A program made the translations under genes and the position numbers. 64,000 bases of DNA from an uncultured Lachnospiraceae bacterium (lineage in GTDB: Bacteria; Bacillota; Clostridia; Lachnospirales; Lachnospiraceae). Numbering within the stretch: position 1 is the stretch's first letter; each line of letters begins with the position of its first letter. The DNA lies in NCBI GenBank assembly GCA_902779395.1, contig CACZBK010000003.1, positions 91,025 through 155,024 on the forward strand. Direction: 5' to 3'. Below are positions 8,233 through 17,672 of this stretch, piece after piece. The notes beneath the pieces are model-generated. The model did no database searches and had not been told where the DNA came from. It was given only the letters and a program-made list of their open reading frames with translations.

Positions 8233-8744
8233 TGCGCTACCATAATATTACCCACGATGATATGTTAAACGGCGACGGCCTGAGGGTAGTGCTGTGGGTT
8301 TCCGGCTGTGAGCATTGCTGTCCGGGCTGTCATAATCCCATAACCTGGGATCCTCAGGGGGGGCTTCCTTTCGATGATGCAGCTAAGCAGGAGATATTTG
8401 CCCAGCTGGATAAGAGCTATATCAGCGGTCTGACTTTTTCCGGAGGAGATCCCCTGTTTGCAGCCAACAGGCTGGATGTCAGGAATTTTGCGGAAGAAGT
8501 CAAGAAGAAATATCCGGATAAGAACATATGGCTGTACACGGGCTATGACTGGGAAGAGATCCATCATTATCCCATAATGCAGTTTATTGATGTGGTGGTA
8601 GACGGGGAGTTTAAACAGGAACTTAAGGATGTAAATCTTCAGTGGAAGGGCAGCAGCAATCAGCGTGTGATCGATGTGAAAGCCAGCCTTAAACAGACAG
8701 ACCCGACAAAACCTGTGCTTTACTGCGCGGATTATAAGGAGTGA
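8232..8744 (+). CDS. nrdG: Anaerobic ribonucleotide reductase activating protein
   Basis: A 170-aa radical SAM enzyme that generates the glycyl radical on NrdD. The [4Fe-4S] cluster ligands are Cys26, Cys30 and Cys33 in [12 protein letters not shown], the CxxxCxxC pattern of the family, followed by the SGGDPLF segment that contacts SAM. The ATG overlaps the last base of the nrdD stop codon (TAATG), the usual coupled arrangement. The length is typical. Confidence 0.97.
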   Translation: MRYHNITHDDMLNGDGLRVVLWVSGCEHCCPGCHNPITWDPQGGLPFDDAAKQEIFAQLDKSYISGLTFSGGDPLFAANRLDVRNFAEEVKKKYPDKNIWLYTGYDWEEIHHYPIMQFIDVVVDGEFKQELKDVNLQWKGSSNQRVIDVKASLKQTDPTKPVLYCADYKE

Positions 8745-8746
8745 AA

Positions 8747-9181
8747 ATGCCTAAGATAAAGATCAAATATTTCAGTGATAAAATTGAGAAGCTGCGTTAT
8801 ATAGAAGGAAAATCCGACTGGATCGACCTGCGCAGCGCTGAGGATATAAGCCTTAAGAAAGGAGAGTTTAAACTGGTGCCGCTTGGAGTGGGGATGCAGC
8901 TTCCGGAAGGATATGAAGCACATGTAGTACCCAGAAGCTCGACTTTTAAAAACTTCGGGATAATTCAGACAAATCACTGCGGGGTGATCGATGAGAGCTA
9001 CAGCGGTGATAACGATCAGTGGTTTATGCCGGTACTTGCGATAAGAGATACCGAGATACACGTAAACGACCGTATATGCCAGTTCCGTATAATGGAACAT
9101 CAGCCTGTAGTGGAATTTGAGGAAACAGAACACCTTGCAGGTACAGACAGGGGAGGATTCGGGTCTACCGGTAAGGCATAG
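8747..9181 (+). CDS. dut: dUTP diphosphatase (dUTPase)
   Basis: A 144-aa trimeric dUTPase that hydrolyses dUTP to dUMP and pyrophosphate, keeping uracil out of DNA and feeding dTMP synthesis. Motifs in order: WIDLRSAED (motif I region), PRSS (motif II), [12 protein letters not shown] (motif III, with the catalytic Asp), DRICQFRI (motif IV) and RGGFGSTG (motif V). The start at ATG 8747 follows AAGGAG; GTG at 8741 lies inside that ribosome site. Placement directly after nrdG joins dNTP production to dUTP clean-up. Confidence 0.95.
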   Translation: MPKIKIKYFSDKIEKLRYIEGKSDWIDLRSAEDISLKKGEFKLVPLGVGMQLPEGYEAHVVPRSSTFKNFGIIQTNHCGVIDESYSGDNDQWFMPVLAIRDTEIHVNDRICQFRIMEHQPVVEFEETEHLAGTDRGGFGSTGKA

Positions 9182-9202
9182 GTGCATGCTGTACAGGTGA
9201 AC

Positions 9203-9250
9203 ATAAGAGGAGCATTATAAGCAAAAAACGCTTTTAATGCTCTTATTTTT
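9203..9250 (+). terminator. Terminator of the nrdD operon
   Basis: An imperfect stem of about 12 bp (ATAAGAG plus CATTA on the left, TAATGCTCTTAT on the right, with a 3-base bulge) encloses an A-rich loop and ends in TTTTT. Confidence 0.7.
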
Positions 9251-9272
9251 GTGGTAATATATTGATATATAT

Positions 9273-9291
9273 GTGCTGATTTGATCGGCAC
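9273..9291 (+). promoter_or_regulatory. Leader hairpin upstream of the GSY/GSF repeat gene
   Basis: GTGCTGAT, loop TTG, ATCGGCAC: an 8-bp stem with one G-T pair, ending four bases before the GAAAGG ribosome site of the gene at 9305. Its position suggests an influence on translation start or mRNA stability. No known riboswitch class is recognised. Confidence 0.4.
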
Positions 9292-9304
9292 TTCGAAAGG
9301 CGTT

Positions 9305-10312
9305 ATGGCTGGAAGATTTTCGTGGCTTGACAGGAGTGAGGGGGAGTCTGTCGCTGCATACGACAAAAGGATAAATGAACTGGAGGCATTCCATAGCGGA
9401 TATGCCTTTTTGTCGTATGAGAATTATTGCCCGGAATTTGCCGCTTTTGCAGTATATACCGTCTGGAATGATGAATTTAACAAAAAGCTTACGGATCCCT
9501 TGCCTGAAGGCGGGTTCATGATACATTGCGATGAAAAACGCGCTATTGAGATGTGTACATCGGGGCATGGCTTTCCTGTATTCGTAAAGCTGCTGTCAAG
9601 GCTTGGAAGACTTTATGTGGAAAGCTATGTAATGGCTGATAAGGAAGTCCTTTTTGATCTGTATTTTAACGGATGTGAAGTAAAGAAGCCCGAGGGTCTC
9701 GTGTTTATGGAGACAGAGCTGCCAAAGTCTGTTTCGCTGTTAAGAACAGAAGATGACACGCTCAGAAGCCAGAGCACGGGCAGCTGTGGCCGCAGTTCAT
9801 ATATAAGCGGCAGCTTTTTGCGGGGAAGCTTCTTAAGAGGCAGTTACATAAAAGGAAGTTTCATAAAAGGCAGCTACCTGCGCAGCAGCTATCTGCGCGG
9901 AAGCTATTCAAAAGGCAGTTTTTTGGCAGGCTTTTATACATCGGGGCTGTCAGGCAGTTATCTTACATGGTTCTTTGGCGGGAGCAGTTACTTAAAACAG
10001 CTTTTCGGGGCGGGCAGTTATCGTAATGTGATATTTTCGGGCGGTAGTTTCCGGGCCGGAAGTTTCATTCGGGGCAGTTATATGAGCGGAAGTTATACGG
10101 GCAGGTATTTTCTGACCGGCAGTTTTTACAGCGGAAGCTATCATTCAGGAAGTTTTATTTACGGAGGCTTCTCGGATGTTATGACTGTTTCTTATAAGCC
10201 GGGCAAAGACGGAGAAGCTGCATGGGAACATGAGCCGAACAGAAACAGACAGGAGGGGGCTGTTGTACGGCGGCTTATAGAAGAACTGGGATACGGACTG
10301 GATCTTATCTGA
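9305..10312 (+). CDS. GSY/GSF aromatic pentapeptide-repeat protein, function unknown
   Basis: A 335-aa protein in three parts. Residues 1-163 are globular with no signal peptide. Residues 164-291 consist of about 25 five-residue units of the form G-S-F/Y-x-x (e.g. GSFLRGSFLRGSYIKGSF) with one three-residue break near GLS. Residues 292-335 are a charged tail. The five-residue period with a large central side chain is the geometry of pentapeptide-repeat beta-helices, but here the centre is Phe/Tyr rather than Leu/Phe and the preceding residue is Ser rather than Asn/Asp. ATG 9305 was chosen (GAAAGG upstream); an in-frame TTG at 9281 falls inside the hairpin. It is coupled to the DUF6734-like gene with one base between them. 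No function is assigned. Confidence 0.8.
   Translation: MAGRFSWLDRSEGESVAAYDKRINELEAFHSGYAFLSYENYCPEFAAFAVYTVWNDEFNKKLTDPLPEGGFMIHCDEKRAIEMCTSGHGFPVFVKLLSRLGRLYVESYVMADKEVLFDLYFNGCEVKKPEGLVFMETELPKSVSLLRTEDDTLRSQSTGSCGRSSYISGSFLRGSFLRGSYIKGSFIKGSYLRSSYLRGSYSKGSFLAGFYTSGLSGSYLTWFFGGSSYLKQLFGAGSYRNVIFSGGSFRAGSFIRGSYMSGSYTGRYFLTGSFYSGSYHSGSFIYGGFSDVMTVSYKPGKDGEAAWEHEPNRNRQEGAVVRRLIEELGYGLDLI
9794..10177 (+). repeat. Coding 15-bp degenerate tandem repeat (GS[FY]xx units)
   Basis: About 25 units of roughly 15 bases, reading GGN-AGY-TWY-NNN-NNN, run through the gene at 9305. Base-level copies differ (ggaagctac, ggcagtttt and so on) while the amino-acid pattern is kept. This points to selection on the protein rather than recent slippage. 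Confidence 0.8.
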
Positions 10313-10313
10313 T

Positions 10314-11156
10314 ATGAACGGCTTTTATTCGTTATGGACAAGGCCTTCGGGAGAAGGTGAGGATAAGGACTTTGCAATGCAGGATTATGAGCTTGCATGT
10401 CTTTTACTGTCGGTGGCTTCTTACGAGCGGTATAACGGCAGGACAAGGCTTTATGCCGATAAAAGAGCCGGCGCTTTTTTTATGGAAAGAGGCCTGGAGG
10501 AGGTTTTTTCCCGGGGGATATGCGAATTTACGGTACCGGATGATATAGATCCGAAGGTGTTCTGGGCGGGAGGCAAGCTGTATGCGCTCAGTCTTGAGGA
10601 GATGCCTTCCGTTATGGTGGATACGGATCTGATAATCTGGAAGAGCCTGGGCAGGCAGCTTAAGGATAAATCAGTAGCGGTGATACACAGAGAGGAATTA
10701 AATCCTGCGATATATCCCGATCCCGGAAGTTTTCGGATGAAACAGGGATATGCATTCCCGGGCTCCTGGGATTTTAACATAAGGCCGGCAAATACTGCGA
10801 TGCTTTATATAAAAGATAATGATTTCCGGGACTGTTATGTGGAAGAAGCTGTAAGGTTTATGCGCAGTATCGAACACACGGAGGATAATCTCTGCCCCAT
10901 GGTATTTGCGGAACAGAGGATACTTCCGATGTGCGCGGCACAGAGAGGCTTAAGCATCTATTCCTTCTGTGACAGGCTGGAAGGATTGAGGGAACAGGAT
11001 ATGTTCACGCATCTGTGGGGGCATAAGAATGTTTTTAAATTCAACATGGATGAAAGAAGAAGCTTCATCCGGCGCTGCCTGTTAAGGCTTGAGAGGGATT
11101 TTCCGCAGATGTACAAAAAAGCGGCAGAGGTTGCCGAGCTTAAAGCTTATGCATAA
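10314..11156 (+). CDS. DUF6734-like, probable glycosyltransferase-fold protein
   Basis: A 280-aa soluble protein. From memory it resembles DUF6734 proteins: an early LWTRP segment, then GGKLYALSLEEMPSVMVDTDLI around residues 86-107 with a DTD at 103-105, a later NTAMLYIKDNDFRDCYVEEA segment, and a late FTHLWGHKN. A DxD after a predicted beta strand is typical of GT-A nucleotide-sugar transferases, so a glycosyltransferase fold is plausible but unproven. It starts one base after the repeat-protein stop, so the two are translated together. The repeat protein may be its substrate; that is inference. Confidence 0.6.
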   Translation: MNGFYSLWTRPSGEGEDKDFAMQDYELACLLLSVASYERYNGRTRLYADKRAGAFFMERGLEEVFSRGICEFTVPDDIDPKVFWAGGKLYALSLEEMPSVMVDTDLIIWKSLGRQLKDKSVAVIHREELNPAIYPDPGSFRMKQGYAFPGSWDFNIRPANTAMLYIKDNDFRDCYVEEAVRFMRSIEHTEDNLCPMVFAEQRILPMCAAQRGLSIYSFCDRLEGLREQDMFTHLWGHKNVFKFNMDERRSFIRRCLLRLERDFPQMYKKAAEVAELKAYA

Positions 11157-11184
11157 GAATATACGTAAAATGAGGTAATATCAG

Positions 11185-12153
11185 GTGTTAAAAGTTGATA
11201 AACTTTATAAGGCCTACGGTGGCCGTGAGATAGTGAATAACATATCCTTCGAAGCCGTAAAAGGTAAGATATACGGGTTTCTGGGACCTAACGGTGTGGG
11301 AAAATCCACTACGATGAACATGATCAGCGGATATCTTGCACCCGGTGGCGGAGAGATACTCATTAATGATATCTCAATGATCAAAAATCCCGTAAAGGCG
11401 AAGAGACACATCGGTTATCTCCCGGAAGTGCCTCCGCTTTATCCGGATATGACTGTATCGGAATATCTGGGCTTTGCGGCGGAACTTAAGGGCTTAAGCG
11501 GAAAGCAGAAGCGCATGGAGGTTGAAAGGGTAGAGGAGCTGCTGGCGCTGGGCTATGTAAAGCAGCACCTGATAAAGCAGATATCAAAGGGCTATAAACA
11601 AAGGGTAGGGCTGGCACAGGCTATAACCGGGAATCCGGAACTTATCATACTTGATGAGCCTTCATCTGGTCTGGATCCCAGACAGATAGTGGAGATGCGT
11701 GAACTGATACGGCGTCTTAAGGATGAACATACAGTGATCTTTTCCACACATATACTGGGCGAAGTGAGCAGCCTTTGCGATCATGTTATGATCCTATCCG
11801 GAGGCAGGCTGGTAGCAGATGCCACGCCGGAGGATCTGGTAAGGGATTATAATGAAAAACAGAGGCTTACCCTTGTGCTGAAGGGGTCCGCATCTGCAGC
11901 CGAACAGGCAATGGACCGTATCGAGGATATAGAGAGCCACAAGGTGTGCAAGGAAGAAACAGATTCATGTACGATAGAAGTTACTGCAAAAAAAGGGAAG
12001 GATGTCAGGGAAGTGTTATCTAAAGCCTGTATAGGCGCGGGCTATACCATACTTGAAATGACGGGGCGGCAGGTTACCCTGGAGGAGGTTTATCTTGAAT
12101 TGACCTTCATACGGCCCATGAAGGAGGAAACAGAAGATGTGGGCAGTATTTAA
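11185..12153 (+). CDS. ABC transporter ATP-binding protein (GldA-like)
   Basis: A 322-aa ATPase with Walker A GPNGVGKST at residues 34-42, signature ISKGYKQRVG, Walker B LIILDEPSSGLDP and switch His in STHILGEV. The start is GTG 11185, with TGAGGT eight bases upstream. A long C-terminal domain (from about residue 215) is usual for exporter-type subunits. Its last 17 bases overlap the next gene, a GldF/GldG-type membrane protein, so the pair forms a Gld-like ABC system. It lies 28 bases after the DUF6734-like gene and may share its transcript. Confidence 0.9.
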   Translation: MLKVDKLYKAYGGREIVNNISFEAVKGKIYGFLGPNGVGKSTTMNMISGYLAPGGGEILINDISMIKNPVKAKRHIGYLPEVPPLYPDMTVSEYLGFAAELKGLSGKQKRMEVERVEELLALGYVKQHLIKQISKGYKQRVGLAQAITGNPELIILDEPSSGLDPRQIVEMRELIRRLKDEHTVIFSTHILGEVSSLCDHVMILSGGRLVADATPEDLVRDYNEKQRLTLVLKGSASAAEQAMDRIEDIESHKVCKEETDSCTIEVTAKKGKDVREVLSKACIGAGYTILEMTGRQVTLEEVYLELTFIRPMKEETEDVGSI

Positions 12154-14251
12154 AAAGGAGTGGCTGGGCAACTTCAGAAATCTCAGCGGATGGTTGTTCC
12201 TTTCCGTTACCCTGTTTTTTATGGGATGGTATTTCAGGTATTACGGACTTACTAACGGTATGCCCTATATCTCATATGTACTGGATGCAGTGCTTTTTAT
12301 CTTCCTCTTTACCATGCCGCTTATAACGATGAGGAGTTTTGCGGAGGAGAAGAGGCACAGAACTGACCAGCTTCTTTTCACATCACCTGTAAAACTTTGG
12401 CAGATAGTTCTTGGTAAATATCTGGCGGCTGTATCGGTGTTTTTACCGGTATTCCCCGTGATGATCATATATCCTCTTATAATGAGGATATACGGGGATG
12501 TTCCTTTTAATGAAAATGTTCTGGCAGTGGTAGGCTTCTTCTTTTTCGGCCTTGCAGCGCTGGGCATAGGTGTGTTCATTTCATCTCTTACGGAAAACCA
12601 GATGATCGCTGCAGTCCTTAGCTTCTTTGTGCTGCTGTTAAGTGCAATGATCAAGGCTATAAGCGCAATGATCAGTGTCAAGGGGAATGCGCTTACGACA
12701 CTGCTTTCTGTATTTGATCTGACGGGGCCTTTTGACAACAGCCTGTACGGAGTTTTATACTGGCCGGATTATGTATATTATCTGTCGATAGCATTCCTTA
12801 CTCTTTTCTATACCGAGCAGATACTTACGGCAAGGCGTTTTTCAGTGCGCACACACGGTATCCCCTGGGCACTGGTAAATACTTTAAAGATCGTTCTGGT
12901 CACAGGTGTGATCATAGGTATAAACATCGGTGTAAGGGCGCTGCCATATGAGAAAAAGAGTATGGATCTTACCTATAACGGTATACGTTCGATAACGGAT
13001 GAGAGCCGTTCGGCGCTGGCAGCTCTTGACCGGCCGGTACAGATATACATTCTTTCTTCTGATGATGATAAGGATGAGACGCTTGAGGCAACCCTTCAGA
13101 GGATGGAAGAAGCCAGCGGTTATGTTAAAGTGGATCATATCGATCCGAAGGAACAGCCTTACTTCTATCTGGATTATACGGATATAGAGCCGCTTGCAAA
13201 CAGTATGATAGTGACATCCGGAACAAAGAGCCGGGTGGTCAATTATTATGACTGCTATCAGGTGAGCTATGATTATGCATATGATGTCAGTTCCGGAGGC
13301 TATGTGACCACTGATTATCATGTGTCGGGATATGACGGAGAGGGCCGTATCATGAGCGCCATACGCTACGTTATAAACGATCATGTTCCTAAGATATACT
13401 GTATCAATGGGCATGACGAGTTTGAACCCGACGAGGAGCTGGTGAGCAGGATAAGCAATGCCGGCTTTGATATGGAATCAGTGAACCTGCTTTTGCATGA
13501 AGACATACCTGATGACGGGGATATTATTTTTATACTGGCGCCTGTAAAAGATATGAATAATGATGATATCGCCAAGATAAGACGGTTTATGGAAAAAGGC
13601 AAGAGTGCGGTACTCATCACCGGATATACCGAAGGAGCGGAGCTTGATAATTTCTACAGCCTGCTTTCAGATTTTGGAATGGAAGTACTTCCGGGAGTTG
13701 TGAGTGAGACGGATCCTGCTTATTATAACGGCACCGCCGAATTCCTTCTTCCTGAGATAATTGAGGGTGAGCTTACCAGAGCCGTTTATACCACGGGCCG
13801 TACAAGATTCATATATATGCCGTTTTCAAGGGGCATTAGGCTTAAAGAAACTGCGGATGTAAGCGGTTCGACTTTCCTGCGTACTACGGAAGGGGCTTAT
13901 GTGAAGGTCGGGCGTGATATAGAGAAAGGTCCCTTTTCGCTGGGAATCTATACGGAACGTTACGGAGAGGGCGGAGTCAGCCGGGTCATTACCTTTACTA
14001 CTGATTACTTTCTGTATAAAGATATAAACATGGCTGTTAACGGAAGCAATTATGAGCTTTTTATGCGCAGCCTGTTAAAGATATCCGAAACGGAAGAAGA
14101 AGCTGATGTGCCGGTCAAGCCTTACAGCTACGATCCTATCTTGGTTGGGCCCACGTCAAGAGGCGTTCTGTCATTCATACTGACAGGGGTGCTCCCGGGA
14201 GCGGTATTGCTTGTGGGGATAGGAATATGGTATTACAGACGCAGAAACTGA
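12137..14251 (+). CDS. Fused ABC permease and GldG-like auxiliary domain
   Basis: A 704-aa membrane protein. Residues 1 to about 265 form six or seven helices of an ABC-2 permease like GldF (RSFAEEKRHRTDQLLFTSPV is the cytoplasmic loop after helix 2). Residues about 285-640 are a large soluble domain resembling GldG/ABC_transp_aux (YCINGHDEFEP; GDIIFILAPVKDMNNDD), and one helix with a basic tail ends the protein. In Bacteroidetes the two parts are separate gliding proteins; fused forms occur in Clostridia and are not linked to gliding there. AAGGAGG precedes ATG 12137. The substrate is unknown; export of an envelope component is a guess. Confidence 0.85.
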   Translation: MWAVFKKEWLGNFRNLSGWLFLSVTLFFMGWYFRYYGLTNGMPYISYVLDAVLFIFLFTMPLITMRSFAEEKRHRTDQLLFTSPVKLWQIVLGKYLAAVSVFLPVFPVMIIYPLIMRIYGDVPFNENVLAVVGFFFFGLAALGIGVFISSLTENQMIAAVLSFFVLLLSAMIKAISAMISVKGNALTTLLSVFDLTGPFDNSLYGVLYWPDYVYYLSIAFLTLFYTEQILTARRFSVRTHGIPWALVNTLKIVLVTGVIIGINIGVRALPYEKKSMDLTYNGIRSITDESRSALAALDRPVQIYILSSDDDKDETLEATLQRMEEASGYVKVDHIDPKEQPYFYLDYTDIEPLANSMIVTSGTKSRVVNYYDCYQVSYDYAYDVSSGGYVTTDYHVSGYDGEGRIMSAIRYVINDHVPKIYCINGHDEFEPDEELVSRISNAGFDMESVNLLLHEDIPDDGDIIFILAPVKDMNNDDIAKIRRFMEKGKSAVLITGYTEGAELDNFYSLLSDFGMEVLPGVVSETDPAYYNGTAEFLLPEIIEGELTRAVYTTGRTRFIYMPFSRGIRLKETADVSGSTFLRTTEGAYVKVGRDIEKGPFSLGIYTERYGEGGVSRVITFTTDYFLYKDINMAVNGSNYELFMRSLLKISETEEEADVPVKPYSYDPILVGPTSRGVLSFILTGVLPGAVLLVGIGIWYYRRRN

Positions 14252-14297
14252 AATGAAAAGTTCTGCGGGGATCTATATTTAAAAGGAGGAGTAACAA

Positions 14298-15764
14298 ATG
14301 ACAAAAATACGTACACGGTATGCACCAAGCCCTACAGGAAAGATGCATGTCGGAAATTTAAGGACTGCGCTCTATGAGTTCCTTATCGCGAAACATGAGG
14401 GCGGCGATTTTATGCTGCGCATAGAGGACACCGATCAGGAACGCTTTGTGGAAGGCGCTATAGATATCATCAATCGTACTCTTGAAAAGACCGGGCTTTA
14501 TCATGATGAAGGTCCCGACAAGGATGGCGGTTACGGGCCTTATGTGCAGAGTGAACGTGTAAAGACCGGCATATACATGAAATATGCGAAGGAGCTGATC
14601 GAAAAGGGAGAGGCATATTACTGCTTCTGCGATAAGGAAAGGCTGGCGACGCTTAAAACAGAGGTGGTTGAAGGGAAAGAGATAAGTATTTATGATAAGC
14701 ACTGCCTGTCTCTTTCAAAGGAAGAAGTAGAAGCTAATCTGGCTGCAGGCAAGCCTTATGTTATACGTCAGAACATCCCTAATGAGGGAACCACCACATT
14801 TTCCGATGAGCTGTACGGAGATATAACGGTGGATAATTCGGAGCTGGATGATATGATACTGATCAAATCCGATGGCTATCCGACCTACAACTTTGCAAAT
14901 GTGGTTGATGATCATACGATGAACATCACACATGTTGTAAGGGGAAATGAGTATATCTCATCTTCACCCAAATATCAGAGGCTTTATGATGCATTCGGCT
15001 GGGAGAGTCCGGTTTATATACATCTGCCTCTTATAACGGATGAGAATCATAAGAAGCTTTCCAAAAGAAGCGGGCATTCTTCGTTTGAGGATCTTCTGGA
15101 TCAGGGATTTGTGACCGAAGCCATAGTGAATTTCATAGCGCTTTTGGGCTGGAGTCCGGAGGATAACAGGGAGATATTTTCGCTTGATGAGCTGATAAAG
15201 GAATTCGACTATCACAGGATAAGCAAGTCGCCTGCGGTTTTTGATATAGTCAAGCTTCGCTGGATGAATGGTGAGTATTTAAAGGCGATGGATTTTGATA
15301 CCTTCTATGAGATGGCTGAGCCTTATCTTAAGCAGGTTATCAGGAAGGATCTTGACCTTAAGAAGATCGCCAATATGGTGAAGACCAGGATAGAAGTGTT
15401 CCCGGATATAGCAGAGCATGTTGATTTCTTTGAGGCTCTTCCGGAATATGATATAGCCATGTATACCCATAAGAAGATGAAGACTGATTCGGCATCGTCA
15501 CTTCAGGTATTAAAAGATATCCTTCCGGTACTGGAAGCGCAGGATGATTATTCGAACGATGCCCTTTATCAGACCCTTCTTAAGTATGTTGAGGAAAAAG
15601 GCGTTAAGAACGGCTATGTTATGTGGCCTATCCGTACGGCGGTATCCGGTAAGCAGATGACACCTGCGGGAGCAACCGAGATCATGGAAGTACTTGGTAA
15701 AGAAGAAAGCATAGCACGTATCAGGAAAGGCATTGAGCTGCTTGACAGCGCAGCAGGCGTATAG
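14298..15764 (+). CDS. gltX: Glutamate--tRNA ligase
   Basis: A 488-aa class I aminoacyl-tRNA synthetase that charges tRNA-Glu. The HIGH-type motif is in [11 protein letters not shown] (residues 10-20) and the KMSKS-type motif is [17 protein letters not shown] and [12 protein letters not shown] are also characteristic. A cysteine-containing zinc-like insertion ([10 protein letters not shown]) is present. AAAAGGAGGAG precedes ATG 14298. The upstream gap is only 46 bases, so no T-box leader is possible here. A tRNA-Glu gene lies at the other end of the window (61261). Confidence 0.96.
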   Translation: MTKIRTRYAPSPTGKMHVGNLRTALYEFLIAKHEGGDFMLRIEDTDQERFVEGAIDIINRTLEKTGLYHDEGPDKDGGYGPYVQSERVKTGIYMKYAKELIEKGEAYYCFCDKERLATLKTEVVEGKEISIYDKHCLSLSKEEVEANLAAGKPYVIRQNIPNEGTTTFSDELYGDITVDNSELDDMILIKSDGYPTYNFANVVDDHTMNITHVVRGNEYISSSPKYQRLYDAFGWESPVYIHLPLITDENHKKLSKRSGHSSFEDLLDQGFVTEAIVNFIALLGWSPEDNREIFSLDELIKEFDYHRISKSPAVFDIVKLRWMNGEYLKAMDFDTFYEMAEPYLKQVIRKDLDLKKIANMVKTRIEVFPDIAEHVDFFEALPEYDIAMYTHKKMKTDSASSLQVLKDILPVLEAQDDYSNDALYQTLLKYVEEKGVKNGYVMWPIRTAVSGKQMTPAGATEIMEVLGKEESIARIRKGIELLDSAAGV

Positions 15765-15833
15765 TATCATCTCTATACTCTGAGAAGGCATACAAGCGTG
15801 CGGAAGAGAAGGCCGCATTTAAGAGGTATGCCG

Positions 15834-17672
15834 ATGAAATCTGATATTTTTTCCGGTCTTAGTCCCGAGCAGGATAAGGCGGTACGTCATAAGGATGGAC
15901 CTATGATGGTGCTGGCCGGCCCCGGTTCGGGCAAGACCTTTGTTATCACAAGACGGATAGCATATATGGTAATGGAGCAGGGGATAGACCCCGGCCATAT
16001 TTTAGTGATCACCTTTACAAAAGCTGCCGCACTGGAGATGGAACAGAGATTTTTATCCCTGTGCGGGGAAAACGTCAGTGATGTAAATTTCGGTACTTTC
16101 CATGCCGTTTTTCTGGGGATCTTAAAGGAAAGTTTTCATTATAACAGATCTAATATTCTTGATGAGGCTTCCAAATGGCGTTATCTGAAAGAGGTTCTGG
16201 GGGGATATCCTTCCGTGGAGGATGATGATGTCACTATAGAAGAGCTCTTAAATACTTTTTCGAGACTGAAAAATGACGGTCTGCCACCGGAAAGCTATGA
16301 TGGATCACGGGGAGTTATCGATAAAGATTGTTTCTGCAGCATATATAATGAATATCACAGCGTATTAAAGGCCGAGCATAAGCTGGATTTCGATGATATG
16401 GTGCTGGATACATATAAGCTTTTCAATGACAGAGCGGAAATACTGATGGCCTGGCAGAAAAGATACCGCTACATCCTGATAGATGAATTTCAGGATATAA
16501 ATCCCATGCAGTATAAAGTGGTAAGGATGCTTGCGGAGCCCTTAAATAATCTTTTTATCGTCGGGGATGATGATCAGTCTATATATGGTTTTCGAAGTGC
16601 AGATCCGCGGATAATGCTGGGTTTCCCGGAGGATTATCCGAATGCACGGAAAGTGGTCTTAAAAGAGAATTTCAGATCGACTCCGCCTATCGTGGGTGCC
16701 GCGCTTAAGCTGGTAGGAAAAAACAAAGAACGTTTTTTTAAAAAGCTTAAGGCTAAGCGTGACGGGCAGAAGGCCATATTCGTTAACGGATTTGACGAGC
16801 GTACACAGGAGGCAGAGGCTGTATGCAGTCTCATAACTCAGGCAAAAGCACATATGCCTTATAAAGATATTGCGCTGCTGTTTCGGACTCACAGCGGCCA
16901 GGAGTATTATTCCAGGGCTCTTTTTGCAGCAGGTATCCCTTTTTATGTAAAGGAAAAGACAGTCAGTATATTCTCAAAAGCAGCTGCACAGGATATGATG
17001 GCCATGCTTTCGTATGCTCACGGAGATAAAAGACGGAAGCATTTTCTGCGTTTTATGAATAAACCGCTGCGTTATATAAGGAGAGCGGCACTTATCAAAG
17101 AGACGGTAGAGCTGGATGAACTGCTTAATGACGGCGGTTTAAGGCCTGCGGTGGCTGCCGGGATCAGAAAACTTAAATACCAGCTTCAGAGCCTTGGAGA
17201 AATGCCGACTTATGCAGCGCTTATGTATATAAGAAAAGGTATGGGTTATGAAGCCTGGGCCAGGGCGGATGCAGCGGAAAAGGGAAATGACATCCCGGAG
17301 CTGGAAGAGGAGCTTGACTTTATCTGCGACTCGGCAAAGGAATATGATTCATACAGTGAATGGCTTGAAAGTATTGCTGCATATGAGAAGAACCTTGAAG
17401 AAAGCGGCAGGGATAAAGACAGGGATGCTGTTCAGCTGATGACAATGCACGGTTCTAAAGGGCTTGAATACAGCACGGTCATACTGCCGGATGTAAACGA
17501 AGGCCTTATCCCGCAGAAAAAAGCGAAAGATGATAAGGATATAGAAGAGGAAAGACGGATATTTTACGTAGCCATGACAAGGGCAAGGGATAAGCTTTTT
17601 ATCTTTTATCAAAAAAAATCTGCCGGGGGGAATATAAAACCCAGCAGATTTATAAGGGAGGCAGGGCTGTGA
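15834..17672 (+). CDS. UvrD/PcrA-like superfamily I DNA helicase
   Basis: A 612-aa ATP-dependent 3'-5' helicase. Motif I is GPGSGKT (residues 29-35), motif Ia ITFTKAAALEM, motif II DEFQD, motif III GDDDQSIYGFR, motif IV LKENFRS-type, motif V MTMHGSKGLEY and motif VI VAMTRARD. It is shorter than PcrA (about 740 aa), so it is a compact UvrD-family member, probably in repair or recombination. ATG 15834 was chosen because AGAGG is 7 bases upstream; in-frame GTG 15798 (AGAAGG upstream) would add 12 residues. The stop codon abuts that of the convergent DUF1292 gene. Confidence 0.88.
   Translation: MKSDIFSGLSPEQDKAVRHKDGPMMVLAGPGSGKTFVITRRIAYMVMEQGIDPGHILVITFTKAAALEMEQRFLSLCGENVSDVNFGTFHAVFLGILKESFHYNRSNILDEASKWRYLKEVLGGYPSVEDDDVTIEELLNTFSRLKNDGLPPESYDGSRGVIDKDCFCSIYNEYHSVLKAEHKLDFDDMVLDTYKLFNDRAEILMAWQKRYRYILIDEFQDINPMQYKVVRMLAEPLNNLFIVGDDDQSIYGFRSADPRIMLGFPEDYPNARKVVLKENFRSTPPIVGAALKLVGKNKERFFKKLKAKRDGQKAIFVNGFDERTQEAEAVCSLITQAKAHMPYKDIALLFRTHSGQEYYSRALFAAGIPFYVKEKTVSIFSKAAAQDMMAMLSYAHGDKRRKHFLRFMNKPLRYIRRAALIKETVELDELLNDGGLRPAVAAGIRKLKYQLQSLGEMPTYAALMYIRKGMGYEAWARADAAEKGNDIPELEEELDFICDSAKEYDSYSEWLESIAAYEKNLEESGRDKDRDAVQLMTMHGSKGLEYSTVILPDVNEGLIPQKKAKDDKDIEEERRIFYVAMTRARDKLFIFYQKKSAGGNIKPSRFIREAGL

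Noticed and set aside
9794-10177. A CRISPR-like repeat array
   Set aside because: The repeats are contiguous, about 15 bases, degenerate and in frame, with no spacers. They encode pentapeptides.
12884-13414. A 176-aa minus-strand frame inside the GldFG-like gene
   Set aside because: It lies within a conserved coding region, is His/Ile-rich as expected for a reverse-frame artefact, and has no start signal.
14252-14297. A T-box leader before gltX or trpS
   Set aside because: The gaps are only 46 and 4 bases, too short for a T-box, and no T-box core sequence is seen.
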